Origin: Sporolactobacillus sp. Y61
GTDB lineage: Bacteria; Bacillota; Bacilli; Bacillales; Sporolactobacillaceae
Assembly: GCF_040529185.1 (NCBI RefSeq)
Contig: NZ_CP159510.1
Location: 806,001 to 870,000, forward strand
DNA: 64,000 nucleotides
Direction of reading: 5' to 3'
Shown piece after piece: positions 38,018 to 47,524 of the stretch. Within the stretch, counting starts at the first letter, position 1. Each line of letters opens with the position of its first letter. The translations under genes were made by a program, and so were the position numbers. The notes beneath the pieces are model-generated. The model saw nothing but the letters and a program-made list of their open reading frames with translations, searched no databases and was not told the DNA's origin.

Positions 38018-38125
38018 TTTCTTATCTGCCAGAATTTAATCTGCTGGAATTAACACCATACACGATTGCCGTGCTGGTTGTCGGGCTTCGCAGGGCCAGT
38101 CCCTCCGCCACTCTTGATAAGATTT
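38018..38125 (-). ncRNA. SAM-I riboswitch (S-box) aptamer
   Basis: On the minus strand: CTTATCAAGAG, GGCGGAGGGACTGGCCC, GAAGCCCGACAACC, a variable P3 arm, GGTG followed by AATTCCAGCAGA, and the P1 closing strand GATAAGA. These are the conserved S-box blocks in order, including the kink-turn GGAGGGACTGG region. High SAM favours the downstream terminator and shuts off metY. Confidence 0.95.
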
Positions 38126-38139
38126 ATTTAATTGTTTTC

Positions 38140-38168
38140 AGTTTATTCCCATTTTTGATTTTTGTCAA
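38140..38168 (-). promoter_or_regulatory. Promoter for the S-box-metY transcript
   Basis: Minus strand TTGACA (38168-38163), 17-nt spacer, TAAACT (38145-38140), just upstream of the aptamer. Confidence 0.75.
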
Positions 38169-38248
38169 TACAAAATAACAAGTAATTCGGTAGTTTTTAT
38201 ATTAATTGGACCGGGTGCCGATCGGGAATCCCGGACTTGTGATGCAAA

Positions 38249-38279
38249 AAAGGGAAAGAGCATCATGCTCTTTCCCTTT
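38249..38279 (-). terminator. Terminator of the aldehyde dehydrogenase gene
   Basis: AAAGGGAAAGAGCA and TGCTCTTTCCCTTT arms, 14 bp; the minus transcript ends in T6. Confidence 0.85.
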
Positions 38280-38310
38280 ATAAAGGCATGTATCTGCCCG
38301 ACAGGCACAA

Positions 38311-39807
38311 TCAATACAGACCTTCAGTGGATTCCTTTGTACTGATAAAAATGTTCTTTGTCTGGGTGTAAGCATCCAGAATACTCTTGTAGGTTTCACG
38401 GCCGATACCGGATTTCTTGTAACCGCCAAAAGGTGCACCGGCAGGCAGCTGGTTGTATGTGTTAACCCACATACGGCCGGTACGGACACCGCGGGCAACT
38501 TTAAGGGCCGTGTTCAGATTGCTGCTCCATACGGCGCCGCCAAGGCCGTAATCCGACTGGTTAGCCAGTTTGATGACTTCGTCCGCATCTTTAAACTTGA
38601 TGACTGTAGCAACCGGCCCGAAAATTTCTTCCTGAGCGATTCTCATGTCGTTTGTTGCATCAGCAAGCAGCGTCGGTGCCATAAATACACCTTTGCCCAG
38701 ATTGCCGTTTTCCAGCTTTTTACCACCGGTGACCAGCTTAGCACCTTCATCCTGGCCGATTTTTACATAATCAAGGATTTTTTCCAGTTGACGTTTATTC
38801 ACCTGAGCGCCCATCTGAACGCCGTCTTCCCACGGCAGTCCGACTTTAACTTTATCAAATGCATCTTTCAGAGCGGCCAGGAATTTATCATAAATCCCTT
38901 CCTGAACGAAGAGGCGGGAGCCTGCGCAGCATACCTGACCCTGGTTGAACAGGATGCCGAGCTGGGCGCCTTCGATAGCGCGATCCCATGGTGCATCGTC
39001 GAAGAAGATATTGGCCGACTTGCCGCCAAGTTCCAGAGTAGCCGGAATCAGGCGCTTTGCTGCAGCATCAGCCACTTCATAGCCAACCTGAGTGGATCCG
39101 GTGAATGCCAGTTTAGCAAATCCCGGGTGATGCAACATATAATCACCGGAATCTGAGCCGCGGCCTGTCACAACGTTAACAACGCCGGCCGGAAGCACCT
39201 GATCGAGCAGTTTGGCAAATTCGAGCAGACTCAGTGATGTTGAAGATGACGGATGAATGACGACTGTGTTTCCTGCTGCAATCGCCGGGGCGATCTTCCA
39301 GGCAGCCATCAGGAACGGGAAGTTCCAAGGAACGATCTGACCGACAACTCCGATCGGTTCCTTCAGGTTAATCGTTAATGTATTTTCATCCAGAGCTTTT
39401 GCTGTTCCTTCTTCAGAACGGATCACACCTGCGAAATAGCGGAAGTGGTCTGAAGCCGACGGTACATCGACATATTTTGTTTCACGGATCGGTTTCCCGT
39501 TGTCCAGTGTTTCCACAAGTGCCAGATGATCGGCATTTTCATCAATCAGGTCGGCAATTTTCAGAAGAAGGGTGCTTCGTTCCTGAATACCAACTGTTTT
39601 CCATGTTTCAAATGCTTTTGTAGCTGCCTCTACCGCGGCATCTACATCTTCGTGGCTCGCATTTACGAATTCGGCGAGTTTTTCACCGGTACTGGGATTG
39701 TAACTGGTTATCTTACGCCCGTCTGAACCATCGACCCATTTCCCCCCGATATATAATTTATAATCTGTGTCGACTGCATGTTCCAGAACTGTACTTTGAA
39801 TGCTCAT
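38311..39807 (-). CDS. NAD(P)-dependent aldehyde dehydrogenase
   Basis: About 498 residues; start taken at the ATG 39807 (MSIQS) because the ATG at 39819 touches its ribosome site AAAGGG. ALDH superfamily: VGQIVPWNFP, FTGSTQVG, catalytic Glu in TLELGGKSAN, catalytic Cys in NQGQVCCAGSRLF, and EEIFGPVATVIKF. Oxidises acetaldehyde or similar to the acid. Ends before the S-box promoter on the same strand. Confidence 0.93.
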   Translation of the reverse strand: MSIQSTVLEHAVDTDYKLYIGGKWVDGSDGRKITSYNPSTGEKLAEFVNASHEDVDAAVEAATKAFETWKTVGIQERSTLLLKIADLIDENADHLALVETLDNGKPIRETKYVDVPSASDHFRYFAGVIRSEEGTAKALDENTLTINLKEPIGVVGQIVPWNFPFLMAAWKIAPAIAAGNTVVIHPSSSTSLSLLEFAKLLDQVLPAGVVNVVTGRGSDSGDYMLHHPGFAKLAFTGSTQVGYEVADAAAKRLIPATLELGGKSANIFFDDAPWDRAIEGAQLGILFNQGQVCCAGSRLFVQEGIYDKFLAALKDAFDKVKVGLPWEDGVQMGAQVNKRQLEKILDYVKIGQDEGAKLVTGGKKLENGNLGKGVFMAPTLLADATNDMRIAQEEIFGPVATVIKFKDADEVIKLANQSDYGLGGAVWSSNLNTALKVARGVRTGRMWVNTYNQLPAGAPFGGYKKSGIGRETYKSILDAYTQTKNIFISTKESTEGLY

Positions 39808-39921
39808 ATACAGTAACATCCCTTTCTCGTAATAGAGTTATATTGTTTACGCTTTCATTCTAATCTACTTTTTAGAAAATGAGAAAATATTTGCTCAGCC
39901 GCTGATCCGGATGTGTCTGTA

Positions 39922-40890
39922 TTATTCAAACGGATAACGAATGCCCCACTGATCACGTACCTGCGTCATGATATCCACCACATCCCGTGTCAGAGGCAGC
40001 GTTTTTTCGACACGTTCACCCCGAACGGCAGCGTTCATATCGTTGAATTCATAGACCATGGCATGAGCGGTGCTCCCGGCTTCGATCGTTTCTACCTTGC
40101 CATCAGGATAAGTCAGGGTTGCCTGATCAGCACGGGGGAAATTGTCAACTGTAATATAGGCTCTGTCCCCTGTGACAATACCGCGCTTGGGCAGTTTGGC
40201 CCGCATGGTTAATGTGACTGTTGCCATCTCGTCATCTTTATTTTTCAGGATAATGCCTGATGACTCATCGACACCTGTCTCGAATTTTTTCACTGCCGTC
40301 AGTACCTGATCAGGCTGGCTCGACAGGAAGGAACGGACAAAGGACAGAGCGTATGTGCCGATATCCAGGAGGGCTCCTCCGGCAAGATCCTTACTGAAAA
40401 AGCGGTTCCTGACGTCATACGGTTTCAGACTTCCGAAGGTGACATTGACCATTTTCACTGTACCGATTTTCCCGCTGTTGATTATTTCCCGTAATTTCCG
40501 GTACAGTGGCATATGAAAAATCGTCATGGCCTCGGCCACAATCAACCCTTTTTCTTCAGCCAGACGGACGACCGGATCAAGCTGTCTGCTGCTGACTGTA
40601 ATCGCCTTTTCACATAAAACGTGCTTCCCGTGCCTCAGGGATTTAAGAAGATACGCGTAATGGCTGGAATGCGGGGTCGAAAGATAAATTACATCGATAT
40701 CAGGATCCGCAAGCATCTCATCATAACTCCCGTAGGCTTTTTCAATATGATGCTGTTCTGTAAAAGCTTTGGCCCGTCCCAGGTTTCGCGACCCGGCCGC
40801 GTAAATCGTTCCACCGGCCGCGTGTATCGCATCGGCAAATTCAGCAGCAATTCTTCCCGGGCCAAGGATGGCCCACTTCAGTTCCTTCAT
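39922..40890 (-). CDS. Gfo/Idh/MocA-family oxidoreductase
   Basis: 322 residues from the ATG at 40890 (GAGGTGATC upstream); the open frame extends to 41169 but without family sequence. N-terminal Rossmann AILGPGRIAAEFADAI, the VIYLSTPHSSHYAY and GKHVLCEKAITVS (catalytic EK) segments, and GGALLDIGTYALSF in the C-terminal domain. It acts on a sugar or sugar derivative with NAD(P); substrate unknown. Divergent from a decayed regulator. Confidence 0.9.
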   Translation of the reverse strand: MKELKWAILGPGRIAAEFADAIHAAGGTIYAAGSRNLGRAKAFTEQHHIEKAYGSYDEMLADPDIDVIYLSTPHSSHYAYLLKSLRHGKHVLCEKAITVSSRQLDPVVRLAEEKGLIVAEAMTIFHMPLYRKLREIINSGKIGTVKMVNVTFGSLKPYDVRNRFFSKDLAGGALLDIGTYALSFVRSFLSSQPDQVLTAVKKFETGVDESSGIILKNKDDEMATVTLTMRAKLPKRGIVTGDRAYITVDNFPRADQATLTYPDGKVETIEAGSTAHAMVYEFNDMNAAVRGERVEKTLPLTRDVVDIMTQVRDQWGIRYPFE

Positions 40891-41146
40891 TATTGTGATC
40901 ACCTCATATGGTGTTTTCTGATCAGGCGCATGCCGCCCTTTCAATCCTGCAGCAGCCGGCGCGCAGGATTTTTTTAACGTATCGTGACCCGTAGCACCCT
41001 TCCCCTTGAAATTGGAAGAATGTGCAAAATGGAGTAATAGGTGCAAAATAACGGTTAAAGTATAACTTTGCTGCATGGTAGTGTCAAAGAGAGAGAACCT
41101 CCTCTGCTGATGGATTGAAAGTGACTTACAGAGTGCGGAATGTGTT

Positions 41147-41350
41147 GTGATGAGAAAAAACAGTGACAAATCACTTTTAATCAGAATTGCGAGGATGTAT
41201 TATGAACAAAATATGACACAGAATGCCATTGCCGGTGAACTGGGGAGATATCGGACGACGGTGGAAGCAGCCGGGGGTCTCGGAGCCCTGCGAGGCAGGT
41301 ACATGAATACGCTTGTGACGACCGACGAAGCGCCCGTGCCATTCTTGAAA
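41147..41350 (+). pseudogene. SorC/DeoR-family sugar regulator with a large internal deletion
   Basis: The N-terminus (IRIARMYYEQNMTQ then IAGELGRYRTTV) is the helix-turn-helix of SorC-type regulators. It then jumps at once to sequence resembling the extreme C-terminus of the same family (AAGGL, GALRGRYMNTLVTTDEA). The ~230-residue effector domain is missing. The junction is near 41268. After ~41350 the frame carries no family sequence. A pair of GTGCAAAAT direct repeats (41022-41030 and 41041-41049) upstream may be its old operator. Likely non-functional. Confidence 0.6.
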
Positions 41351-41471
41351 GGGCAGATTAACCTGGATCGGAAGACTTGTTCTCTCTACTTAATGGATGT
41401 TAAAATCAAGAAGTTGACAAAATATATCTATTTACTCGGAATGAAGTACTTCCGCCTCAGAAGGGAACGAA

Positions 41472-42275
41472 ATGATCATGAAGAAATTATTTACAGGCAT
41501 CATACTTATTGTTCTGGCTGCAGCGCTTGCCGCATGTGGTCAGGACAACGGATCGGATGCAGGAACTGGAAATCTTGCCGATCAGGTCAGGGAGCGGGGC
41601 GTTCTCAAAGTTGGAACGGAAGGGACTTACGCGCCCTATACTTACCATGACAGTAAAAGCAATAAACTGGTCGGCTTTGACGTAGATGTGATCCGTGAAG
41701 CAGGAAAACGGATGGGTGTCAAAGTAGCATTTAATGAATCAAACTGGGATTCTCTTTTTGCCGGACTGAATGCGAAAAGATTCGATACGATTGCCAATGA
41801 TGTCGGAGTGACGCCAGACCGTCAGAAAAAATATGACTTTTCAAGGGCATATTCGACATCACAGTCCGTCATTGTCACAAGAAAGGACAATCATAAAATA
41901 AATGCACTTAAAGATTTGAAGGGTGTCAAAGTTGCTCAGGGGTTATCAAGCAATTACGGTGAAATGACGAAAAAGGCAGGAGCGGTCATCACGGGTCAGG
42001 ATGATTTGTCAAAAGCCCTGAAACTGGTCAGTCAGGGCAGAGTTGAAGCGACTGTTAACGATCAGGGAGCGGTCCTGCAGTACTTTAAAACAACAGGGGA
42101 TAAGAATTTGAAGATAGCCGCCGTTATCCCGTCAAATGCAGCTGACATTGCTTTTCCGGTAGTGAAAGATAGCGGGCTGGATAAGGTGCTCTCAGAGCAG
42201 CTTGAAGCGATGAAGAAAGATGGGACATTAAAGCAGATATCCGAAAAATATTTCGGAAAGGATATCAGTAAATAA
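41472..42275 (+). CDS. Polar amino acid ABC transporter, substrate-binding lipoprotein
   Basis: 267 residues (start ATG 41472; ATG 41478 also possible). Lipobox LAAALAAC, so lipid-anchored. Family 3 solute-binding fold: [33 protein letters not shown], and the ligand-site [15 protein letters not shown]. Most like cystine/polar amino acid binders (TcyA/TcyJ type), but specificity cannot be read. First gene of a three-gene importer operon; the stop shares a base with the permease ATG. Confidence 0.9.
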   Translation: MIMKKLFTGIILIVLAAALAACGQDNGSDAGTGNLADQVRERGVLKVGTEGTYAPYTYHDSKSNKLVGFDVDVIREAGKRMGVKVAFNESNWDSLFAGLNAKRFDTIANDVGVTPDRQKKYDFSRAYSTSQSVIVTRKDNHKINALKDLKGVKVAQGLSSNYGEMTKKAGAVITGQDDLSKALKLVSQGRVEATVNDQGAVLQYFKTTGDKNLKIAAVIPSNAADIAFPVVKDSGLDKVLSEQLEAMKKDGTLKQISEKYFGKDISK

Positions 42276-42967
42276 TGTTTTCCCTTGTAACAGGCACGAT
42301 CACCATAGACTGGGAGCTGGCTGCGCAGTCTTTCTGGCCGCTTCTGCAGGGAGGGTTAGTCTATACCCTGCCGCTGGCTGTGATTTCCTTTTTCTTCGGA
42401 TTGATCATCGCAATTTGTATGGCCATTTTCCGTCTGTCGCATAATTGGCTGCTACAGCGTATTGCCCGGGTCTATATCTCAATTATTCGCGGGACTCCGC
42501 TGCTTGTTCAGCTGGCGATCATTTTCTACGGACTGCCTGATCTTGGAATCAGAGTCAGCCCCTTTCCGGGGGCAATCATTGCTCTGTCGCTGAATGTCGG
42601 CGGTTATGCAGCTGAGACGATCCGTGCTTCGATCCTTTCGGTGCCGAGGGGTCAGTGGGAAGCCGGCTATACAATTGGGATGGGTTATGCCCAGACGCTG
42701 CGTCGGATTATTTTGCCCCAGGCAGCTCGTGTGTCGATTCCGCCTTTGTCGAATACATTTATCGGTCTGGTTAAAGATACGTCACTGGCTTCCACGATTA
42801 CGGTAACGGAGCTATTCCGGAGAGCTCAGGAAATTACCGCGACGAGTTATGATTTTCTGCTGCTCTATTCCGAAGCGGCGCTGATTTACTGGCTATTCTG
42901 TTTCGTGCTTTCCATTATACAGGGACGCATTGAGTCAAGACTCGACCGGTTTACGGAACGGAATTAA
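42275..42967 (+). CDS. Polar amino acid ABC transporter permease
   Basis: 230 residues, five predicted membrane helices, HisM/GlnP type. The EAA loop that contacts the ATPase is [22 protein letters not shown] (about residues 127-148). RGTPLLVQL near residue 74 is also typical. Forms the channel with the neighbouring lipoprotein and ATPase. Confidence 0.92.
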   Translation: MFSLVTGTITIDWELAAQSFWPLLQGGLVYTLPLAVISFFFGLIIAICMAIFRLSHNWLLQRIARVYISIIRGTPLLVQLAIIFYGLPDLGIRVSPFPGAIIALSLNVGGYAAETIRASILSVPRGQWEAGYTIGMGYAQTLRRIILPQAARVSIPPLSNTFIGLVKDTSLASTITVTELFRRAQEITATSYDFLLLYSEAALIYWLFCFVLSIIQGRIESRLDRFTERN

Positions 42968-42982
42968 TGGAGGTGGATGAAT

Positions 42983-43729
42983 ATGCTGCTCAAGGTCAGC
43001 GGCATCGAAAAATCATTCTCAGGTAAACGGGTACTCAAGGGCATTGATTTCTCACTTGATGAGGGAAAGGTCCTGGTTATCATAGGCCCGTCCGGATCGG
43101 GGAAAACGACCATTCTGCGCAGTCTTAATCTGCTCGAGGTGCCGGAGAAGGGTCAGCTGCAGATTGATCATCTGCAGGTCAGATTCGGTCAGCCGATCAA
43201 TCAGAAGATGATCAGAACCATCCGGCGTAAATCAGCCATGGTTTTCCAGAGTTTCAACCTGTTTCCGCATAAAACGGTCCTGGAAAATGTGATCGAGGGA
43301 CCTGTCCAGGTCCAGAAGAAACCTGAAAAGGAAGCCATTCAGGAGGCAAATGAGATCCTGGAAAAAGTCGGTCTTGGGCAGCACAGGGATAAGTATCCGT
43401 ATCAGCTTTCCGGCGGACAGCAGCAGCGGGTCGGTATTGCCCGGGCGGTTGCTCTAAAGCCGAAACTGCTGCTCTTTGACGAACCAACTTCTGCCCTGGA
43501 TCCGGAACTGGTTTCCGATGTCCTGGGTGTCATGAAAAACCTGGCAAAAGACGGATGGACGATGGTCATTGTGACACATGAGCTGAGGTTTGCCGGAAAG
43601 GTAGCGGATGAAGTGCTGTTTGTTGATGACGGGATGATCCTGGAACGGGGGACGCCTGAAGCTGTTTTCAATCATCCGCAGCATGAACGGACCAGGCAAT
43701 TCCTCAGCAGAGTGCTGAAAAATATGTAA
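42983..43729 (+). CDS. Polar amino acid ABC transporter ATP-binding protein
   Basis: 248 residues from ATG 42983, 7 bases after GGAGGTGG; the ATG at 42977 is too close. Walker [11 protein letters not shown]-loop FQSFNLFPH, signature LSGGQQQR, Walker [13 protein letters not shown] and the H-loop VTHEL. Energises the importer. Last gene, followed by a terminator. Confidence 0.94.
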   Translation: MLLKVSGIEKSFSGKRVLKGIDFSLDEGKVLVIIGPSGSGKTTILRSLNLLEVPEKGQLQIDHLQVRFGQPINQKMIRTIRRKSAMVFQSFNLFPHKTVLENVIEGPVQVQKKPEKEAIQEANEILEKVGLGQHRDKYPYQLSGGQQQRVGIARAVALKPKLLLFDEPTSALDPELVSDVLGVMKNLAKDGWTMVIVTHELRFAGKVADEVLFVDDGMILERGTPEAVFNHPQHERTRQFLSRVLKNM

Positions 43730-43744
43730 TCTGTTTAGACTGGC

Positions 43745-43771
43745 AGTCCGGAAAACCTTCCGGACTTTTTT
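43745..43771 (+). terminator. Terminator of the amino acid ABC operon
   Basis: AGTCCGGAA-AACC-TTCCGGACT hairpin and T6. Confidence 0.88.
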
Positions 43772-43820
43772 CTTTATACGCGGAAATGGTACAGACCGTC
43801 CATAGTACCCGAATTCCTGT

Positions 43821-43849
43821 TTGTAGACATGCCTGCAATCAGGTATAAT
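43821..43849 (+). promoter_or_regulatory. Promoter of the 5-oxoprolinase cluster
   Basis: TTGTAG (43821-43826), 17-nt spacer, TATAAT (43844-43849), 34 nt before the ycsG start. Confidence 0.65.
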
Positions 43850-43883
43850 CGCTTATATATATTTTATTACGGAGGTGACTGAT

Positions 43884-45095
43884 TTGGAGATAAATAAGAG
43901 ACAGGCCATGAATGTGGCTATGGGAGCTGCCTTTCTCATGGCCATGTCGGCAGTGGGTCCCGGTTTTCTGACACAAACAGCAGCTTTTACCGGGCAGCTT
44001 GGCGCGGACTTTGGATTTGCCATATTAGTCTGTATTTTAGTGGACATAGGCGTTCAGCTGAATATCTGGCGGATCATCGTCATATCCGGGAAAAAAGCGC
44101 AGACGATTGCTAATGATCTGGTCCCCGGTCTCGGTTTTCTGCTGACGGTTCTGATTGTCATCGGCGGATTAACGTTCAATATTGGCAACGTTGGCGGTGT
44201 CGGCCTGAGCTTTAATGTACTCTTTGGCATGACACCGGAAAACGGGGCATTAATCGGCGGGATCATTGCTCTGGTGATTTTCCTTGTGCGTCATGCGTTA
44301 ACGGTGATGGATCGGACTGTTCAGGTACTCGCCGTGATTACCGTTCTGTTACTGGTCTATATTCTGGCCGTCAATGCCCCTCCGGCGGGTGAAGCCATCA
44401 CCCATTCATTTGTTCCGACAACTTTTGACTTTTATTCAATTGTCACCATTGTTGGCGGGACCGTCGGGGGGTATATCTCTTTCTCCGGTGGTCACCGGCT
44501 GCTCGAAGGTGGATTAAAGGGAAAAGAGAGTATTCCTTATATTAACCGTGGTGCTCTGACCGGGATCAGCGTTGCCTCTGTCGTCCGCATCATGCTGTTT
44601 CTGGCCGCATTAGCCGTAATCGCTGACGGATATAAACTCAATCCGCTTAATCCGGCGGCCAGTATTTTTCAACATTCTGCGGGGGACTTTGGCTATAAGT
44701 TCTTCGGCATCATTTTGTTTGCAGCCAGTCTGACCTCGGTTCTTGGGTCGACCTTTACATCAGTGTCCTTTCTGGATTATTCTAAATCTGAGGATAACAA
44801 CAGTATTTTCAAAAGGATCCGTCCTTATCTGATTATTTTCTTTATCATCTTTTCGACCGCTGTTTTCTATTTTATTGGGAACCCGGCAAAAGTTCTCGTT
44901 GTTGTCGGTGCGATTAACGGGCTGATTCTTCCGATTGCTCTGGCAATTCTTCTGATTGCAGCGACCCGAAAGAAAATTATGGGGAAAGCTTACAGACATC
45001 CTCTGTGGCTCTCTATTTTCGGCTGGATTATTGTTGTGTTCATGGCCTATGCCGGCATTCAATCCGTGATCAAAGGGTTTTCGAATCTATTCTGA
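43884..45095 (+). CDS. NRAMP-related membrane transporter YcsG
   Basis: 403 residues from TTG 43884; GGAGGTGA (43871-43878) precedes it, and the GTG at 43875 overlaps that site. About eleven membrane helices, LeuT-like fold of the NRAMP family (AVGPGFLTQTAAFTG near the start), but with VGPGF in place of the metal-binding DPGN, so probably not a metal carrier. In B. subtilis ycsG sits beside the 5-oxoprolinase genes just as here, which suggests uptake of 5-oxoproline or a related compound. Confidence 0.85.
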   Translation: MEINKRQAMNVAMGAAFLMAMSAVGPGFLTQTAAFTGQLGADFGFAILVCILVDIGVQLNIWRIIVISGKKAQTIANDLVPGLGFLLTVLIVIGGLTFNIGNVGGVGLSFNVLFGMTPENGALIGGIIALVIFLVRHALTVMDRTVQVLAVITVLLLVYILAVNAPPAGEAITHSFVPTTFDFYSIVTIVGGTVGGYISFSGGHRLLEGGLKGKESIPYINRGALTGISVASVVRIMLFLAALAVIADGYKLNPLNPAASIFQHSAGDFGYKFFGIILFAASLTSVLGSTFTSVSFLDYSKSEDNNSIFKRIRPYLIIFFIIFSTAVFYFIGNPAKVLVVVGAINGLILPIALAILLIAATRKKIMGKAYRHPLWLSIFGWIIVVFMAYAGIQSVIKGFSNLF

Positions 45096-45125
45096 AACAA
45101 GGAGAATGGAAGGAGATGGAGATGC

Positions 45126-45884
45126 ATGACTCAAATTGATCTGAACTGTGATTTGGGAGAAAGTTACGGACACTACGTCATCGGTAACGATCAACAGGTG
45201 CTTCCATTGATTTCATCGGCCAATATCGCCTGCGGGTTTCACGCGGGCGATTTTTCAGAGATGCACCGGACCGTAACGGCTGCACTCAGAAATCATGTGG
45301 CACTTGGCGCGCATCCCGGTCTACCCGATCTCATGGGATTTGGCAGGAGGGAAATGAAGGTGACATCTCTTGAAGTCTATGATATGGTGGTCTACCAGAT
45401 TGGTGCGCTAAAGGCGGTTGCTGCTGCGCAGAAGGCTGCTCTGAATCATGTTAAACCCCATGGTGCACTGTATCATATGGCCTCGGGTCATAAAGAAATG
45501 GCAGATGCCGTGGTGCAGGCGATCAGGGATGTGGATCCGGCCCTGAAACTTTTTGCAATGGATGGGACCCATCTGGCAAAAGCCGGCGAGAGATCCGGCC
45601 TTCATGTCATTCATGAAGTGTTTGCCGACCGAACCTATCAGGCTGACGGATCACTGACCCCGCGCTCACAGCCTGATGCATTGATTACGGACACCGCGCA
45701 GGCGATGAAACAAGTGATGCAGATGATCAGGGAAAAAACGGTAACAACTGCCGGAGGAAAGAAGGTTCCGGTACGCGCGGAAACGATTTGTGTCCATGGT
45801 GACGGGGTTAAAGCACTGGCTTTTGCCGCTGAGATACGCCGGGGACTTGCAAAACAGGGACTGACAATAGCCGCCTGGCACTGA
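45126..45884 (+). CDS. pxpA: 5-oxoprolinase subunit A (LamB/YcsF family)
   Basis: 252 residues. Begins IDLNCDLGESYG with conserved NIACGFHAGD, GAHPGLPDLMGFGRR, KPHGALYH and EVFADRTYQ, the family's metal-binding and substrate region. With PxpB and PxpC it converts 5-oxoproline (pyroglutamate) to glutamate using ATP. The first base of ycsI is 12 bp downstream. Confidence 0.95.
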   Translation: MTQIDLNCDLGESYGHYVIGNDQQVLPLISSANIACGFHAGDFSEMHRTVTAALRNHVALGAHPGLPDLMGFGRREMKVTSLEVYDMVVYQIGALKAVAAAQKAALNHVKPHGALYHMASGHKEMADAVVQAIRDVDPALKLFAMDGTHLAKAGERSGLHVIHEVFADRTYQADGSLTPRSQPDALITDTAQAMKQVMQMIREKTVTTAGGKKVPVRAETICVHGDGVKALAFAAEIRRGLAKQGLTIAAWH

Positions 45885-45896
45885 AGGGGAGCGATA

Positions 45897-46699
45897 ATGA
45901 TGATAGATTCCGCAACATTATCTGACCGGCATCCCGCTGAGGTCCGCCAGTTGATCCGGGAAGGGCAATGGGATAAACCGACGAGTGGTCTGGCGAATGG
46001 ATATACTCAGGCTAATCTGGTCATTCTTCCCAAAAGTATGCCTACGATTTTCTGCTGTTCTGCCAGCGTAATCCCCGGCCATGTCCACTCCTTGAAGTGC
46101 TGGATACCGGTAATCCGTCAGTCCGGGAACTGGCAGACGGCGCTGATATTCGTACGGATCTTCCGAAATACCGGATTTACCGAAAAGGGCTGCTCAGTGA
46201 AGAATTAACAGATATTAAATCCGCCTGGCGGGAAGATTTTGTCTCCTTTCTGATTGGCTGCAGTTTCAGCTTCGAGCAGGCACTGCTTCAAAATGATATT
46301 CCTGTGCGTCAGATTGAGCAGCACTGTAACGTTCCAATGTACAAAACCAATATCGCCTGCCGCCCCGCCGGTATTTTTCAGGGCCCGCTGGTTGTCAGTA
46401 TGCGTCCGATGACGGAAAAGCAGGCGATCCGGGCTGTTCAGGTGACGAGTCGCTATCCATCTGTTCACGGCGCGCCAATCCATATCGGCAGTCCGGAAAA
46501 GATCGGCATTGCAAACCTGTCTCATCCGGACTTTGGTGATGCTGTGACGATCAAAAGCGGAGAAATTCCCGTTTTCTGGGCCTGCGGTGTGACCCCGCAG
46601 GCGGCTGTTATGGCAACAAAACCGGAATTGGCCATTACCCATGCACCCGGTCATATGTTGATCACCGATCGTAAGGATAGCACATTCAGTATTCTGTAA
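45897..46699 (+). CDS. YcsI-family putative hydro-lyase (DUF1445), interrupted by a one-base frameshift
   Basis: The first frame gives [20 protein letters not shown] and QANLVILPK; from 46034 it continues one frame over ([24 protein letters not shown], then the annotated C-terminal part with [37 protein letters not shown]). One A missing from AAAAG at 46032-46035 restores ~267 residues. The family includes mitochondrial D-glutamate cyclase, which makes or opens 5-oxo-D-proline, fitting its place among the pxp genes. Sequence error is the likely cause of the break. Confidence 0.85.
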
Positions 46700-46810
46700 T
46701 TCTTTTTTTGCTTTGTACATTTTCACTGCATGACGAATCAACCGGCAGTGTGCAAAGTACGAGGGCAAACAGTAAGTCGTGACCGACCTGTTTGACGGGA
46801 GGGTGAGAAA

Positions 46811-47524
46811 ATGAGAGTTGAACCGTTTGGCGATCAGGCTGTTCGCGTCATCCTGGGCGACCGGATTGCCCCGTCTGTTCAGAAAAAAATCAAACAGTTT
46901 ACGGAACGTTTCGACCGGCAGCCCTTTGCCGGTTTTATTGAATATGTACCGGCCTATACCAATGTTGTTCTTTACTATGATCCTGTTGTAGTGATTCGCC
47001 ACGGGAGGAAAGATCTGCCGGCACAGGAGCAGGTCTGTCATTATATTCAGGCGCTGCTGCAGGACGAAGAGAAAGAAAAGGGGCAGGAGGCGTCCCGCAG
47101 GCGGGTACGCATACCGGTATGTTACGGCGGCGATTTTGGTCCCGATCTGGTGCAGGTTGCGGCCTGTCACAACCTGACTGTAAAACAGGTTATTGCCAGA
47201 CACTCAGCCCCCAGCTATCTGGTCTATATGCTGGGCTTTACCCCGGGTTTTCCCTTCTTAGGGGGTCTTCCTGAAGAACTGGCGACCCCGCGCCGTAAAT
47301 CTCCGCGCCTGAAAATTGCGGCCGGCTCTGTGGGTATTGCCGGGCAGCAGACGGGTGTTTATCCGCTTGAGTCTCCGGGCGGCTGGCAGATTATCGGGCG
47401 GACGCCTGTTGCCCTGTTCAGACCGGAATCCAATCCGCCGACCTTATTAATGCCGGGCGATATCGTTACGTTTGAACCGATTACCGAAGCTGAATTTAAT
47501 CGGATCAGGGGGCAAAAGTCATGA
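46811..47524 (+). CDS. pxpB: 5-oxoprolinase subunit B (KipI)
   Basis: 237 residues. MRVEPFGDQAVRVILGD N-terminus, the YVPAYTNVVLYYDP segment, and the cyclophilin-like C-terminal domain with YMLGFTPGFPFLGGLPEEL, PRLKIAAGSVGIAGQQTGVYP and GGWQIIGRTP. In B. subtilis KipI also inhibits the sporulation kinase KinA. GGGAGGGTG upstream. Overlaps pxpC by 4 bases. Confidence 0.95.
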   Translation: MRVEPFGDQAVRVILGDRIAPSVQKKIKQFTERFDRQPFAGFIEYVPAYTNVVLYYDPVVVIRHGRKDLPAQEQVCHYIQALLQDEEKEKGQEASRRRVRIPVCYGGDFGPDLVQVAACHNLTVKQVIARHSAPSYLVYMLGFTPGFPFLGGLPEELATPRRKSPRLKIAAGSVGIAGQQTGVYPLESPGGWQIIGRTPVALFRPESNPPTLLMPGDIVTFEPITEAEFNRIRGQKS

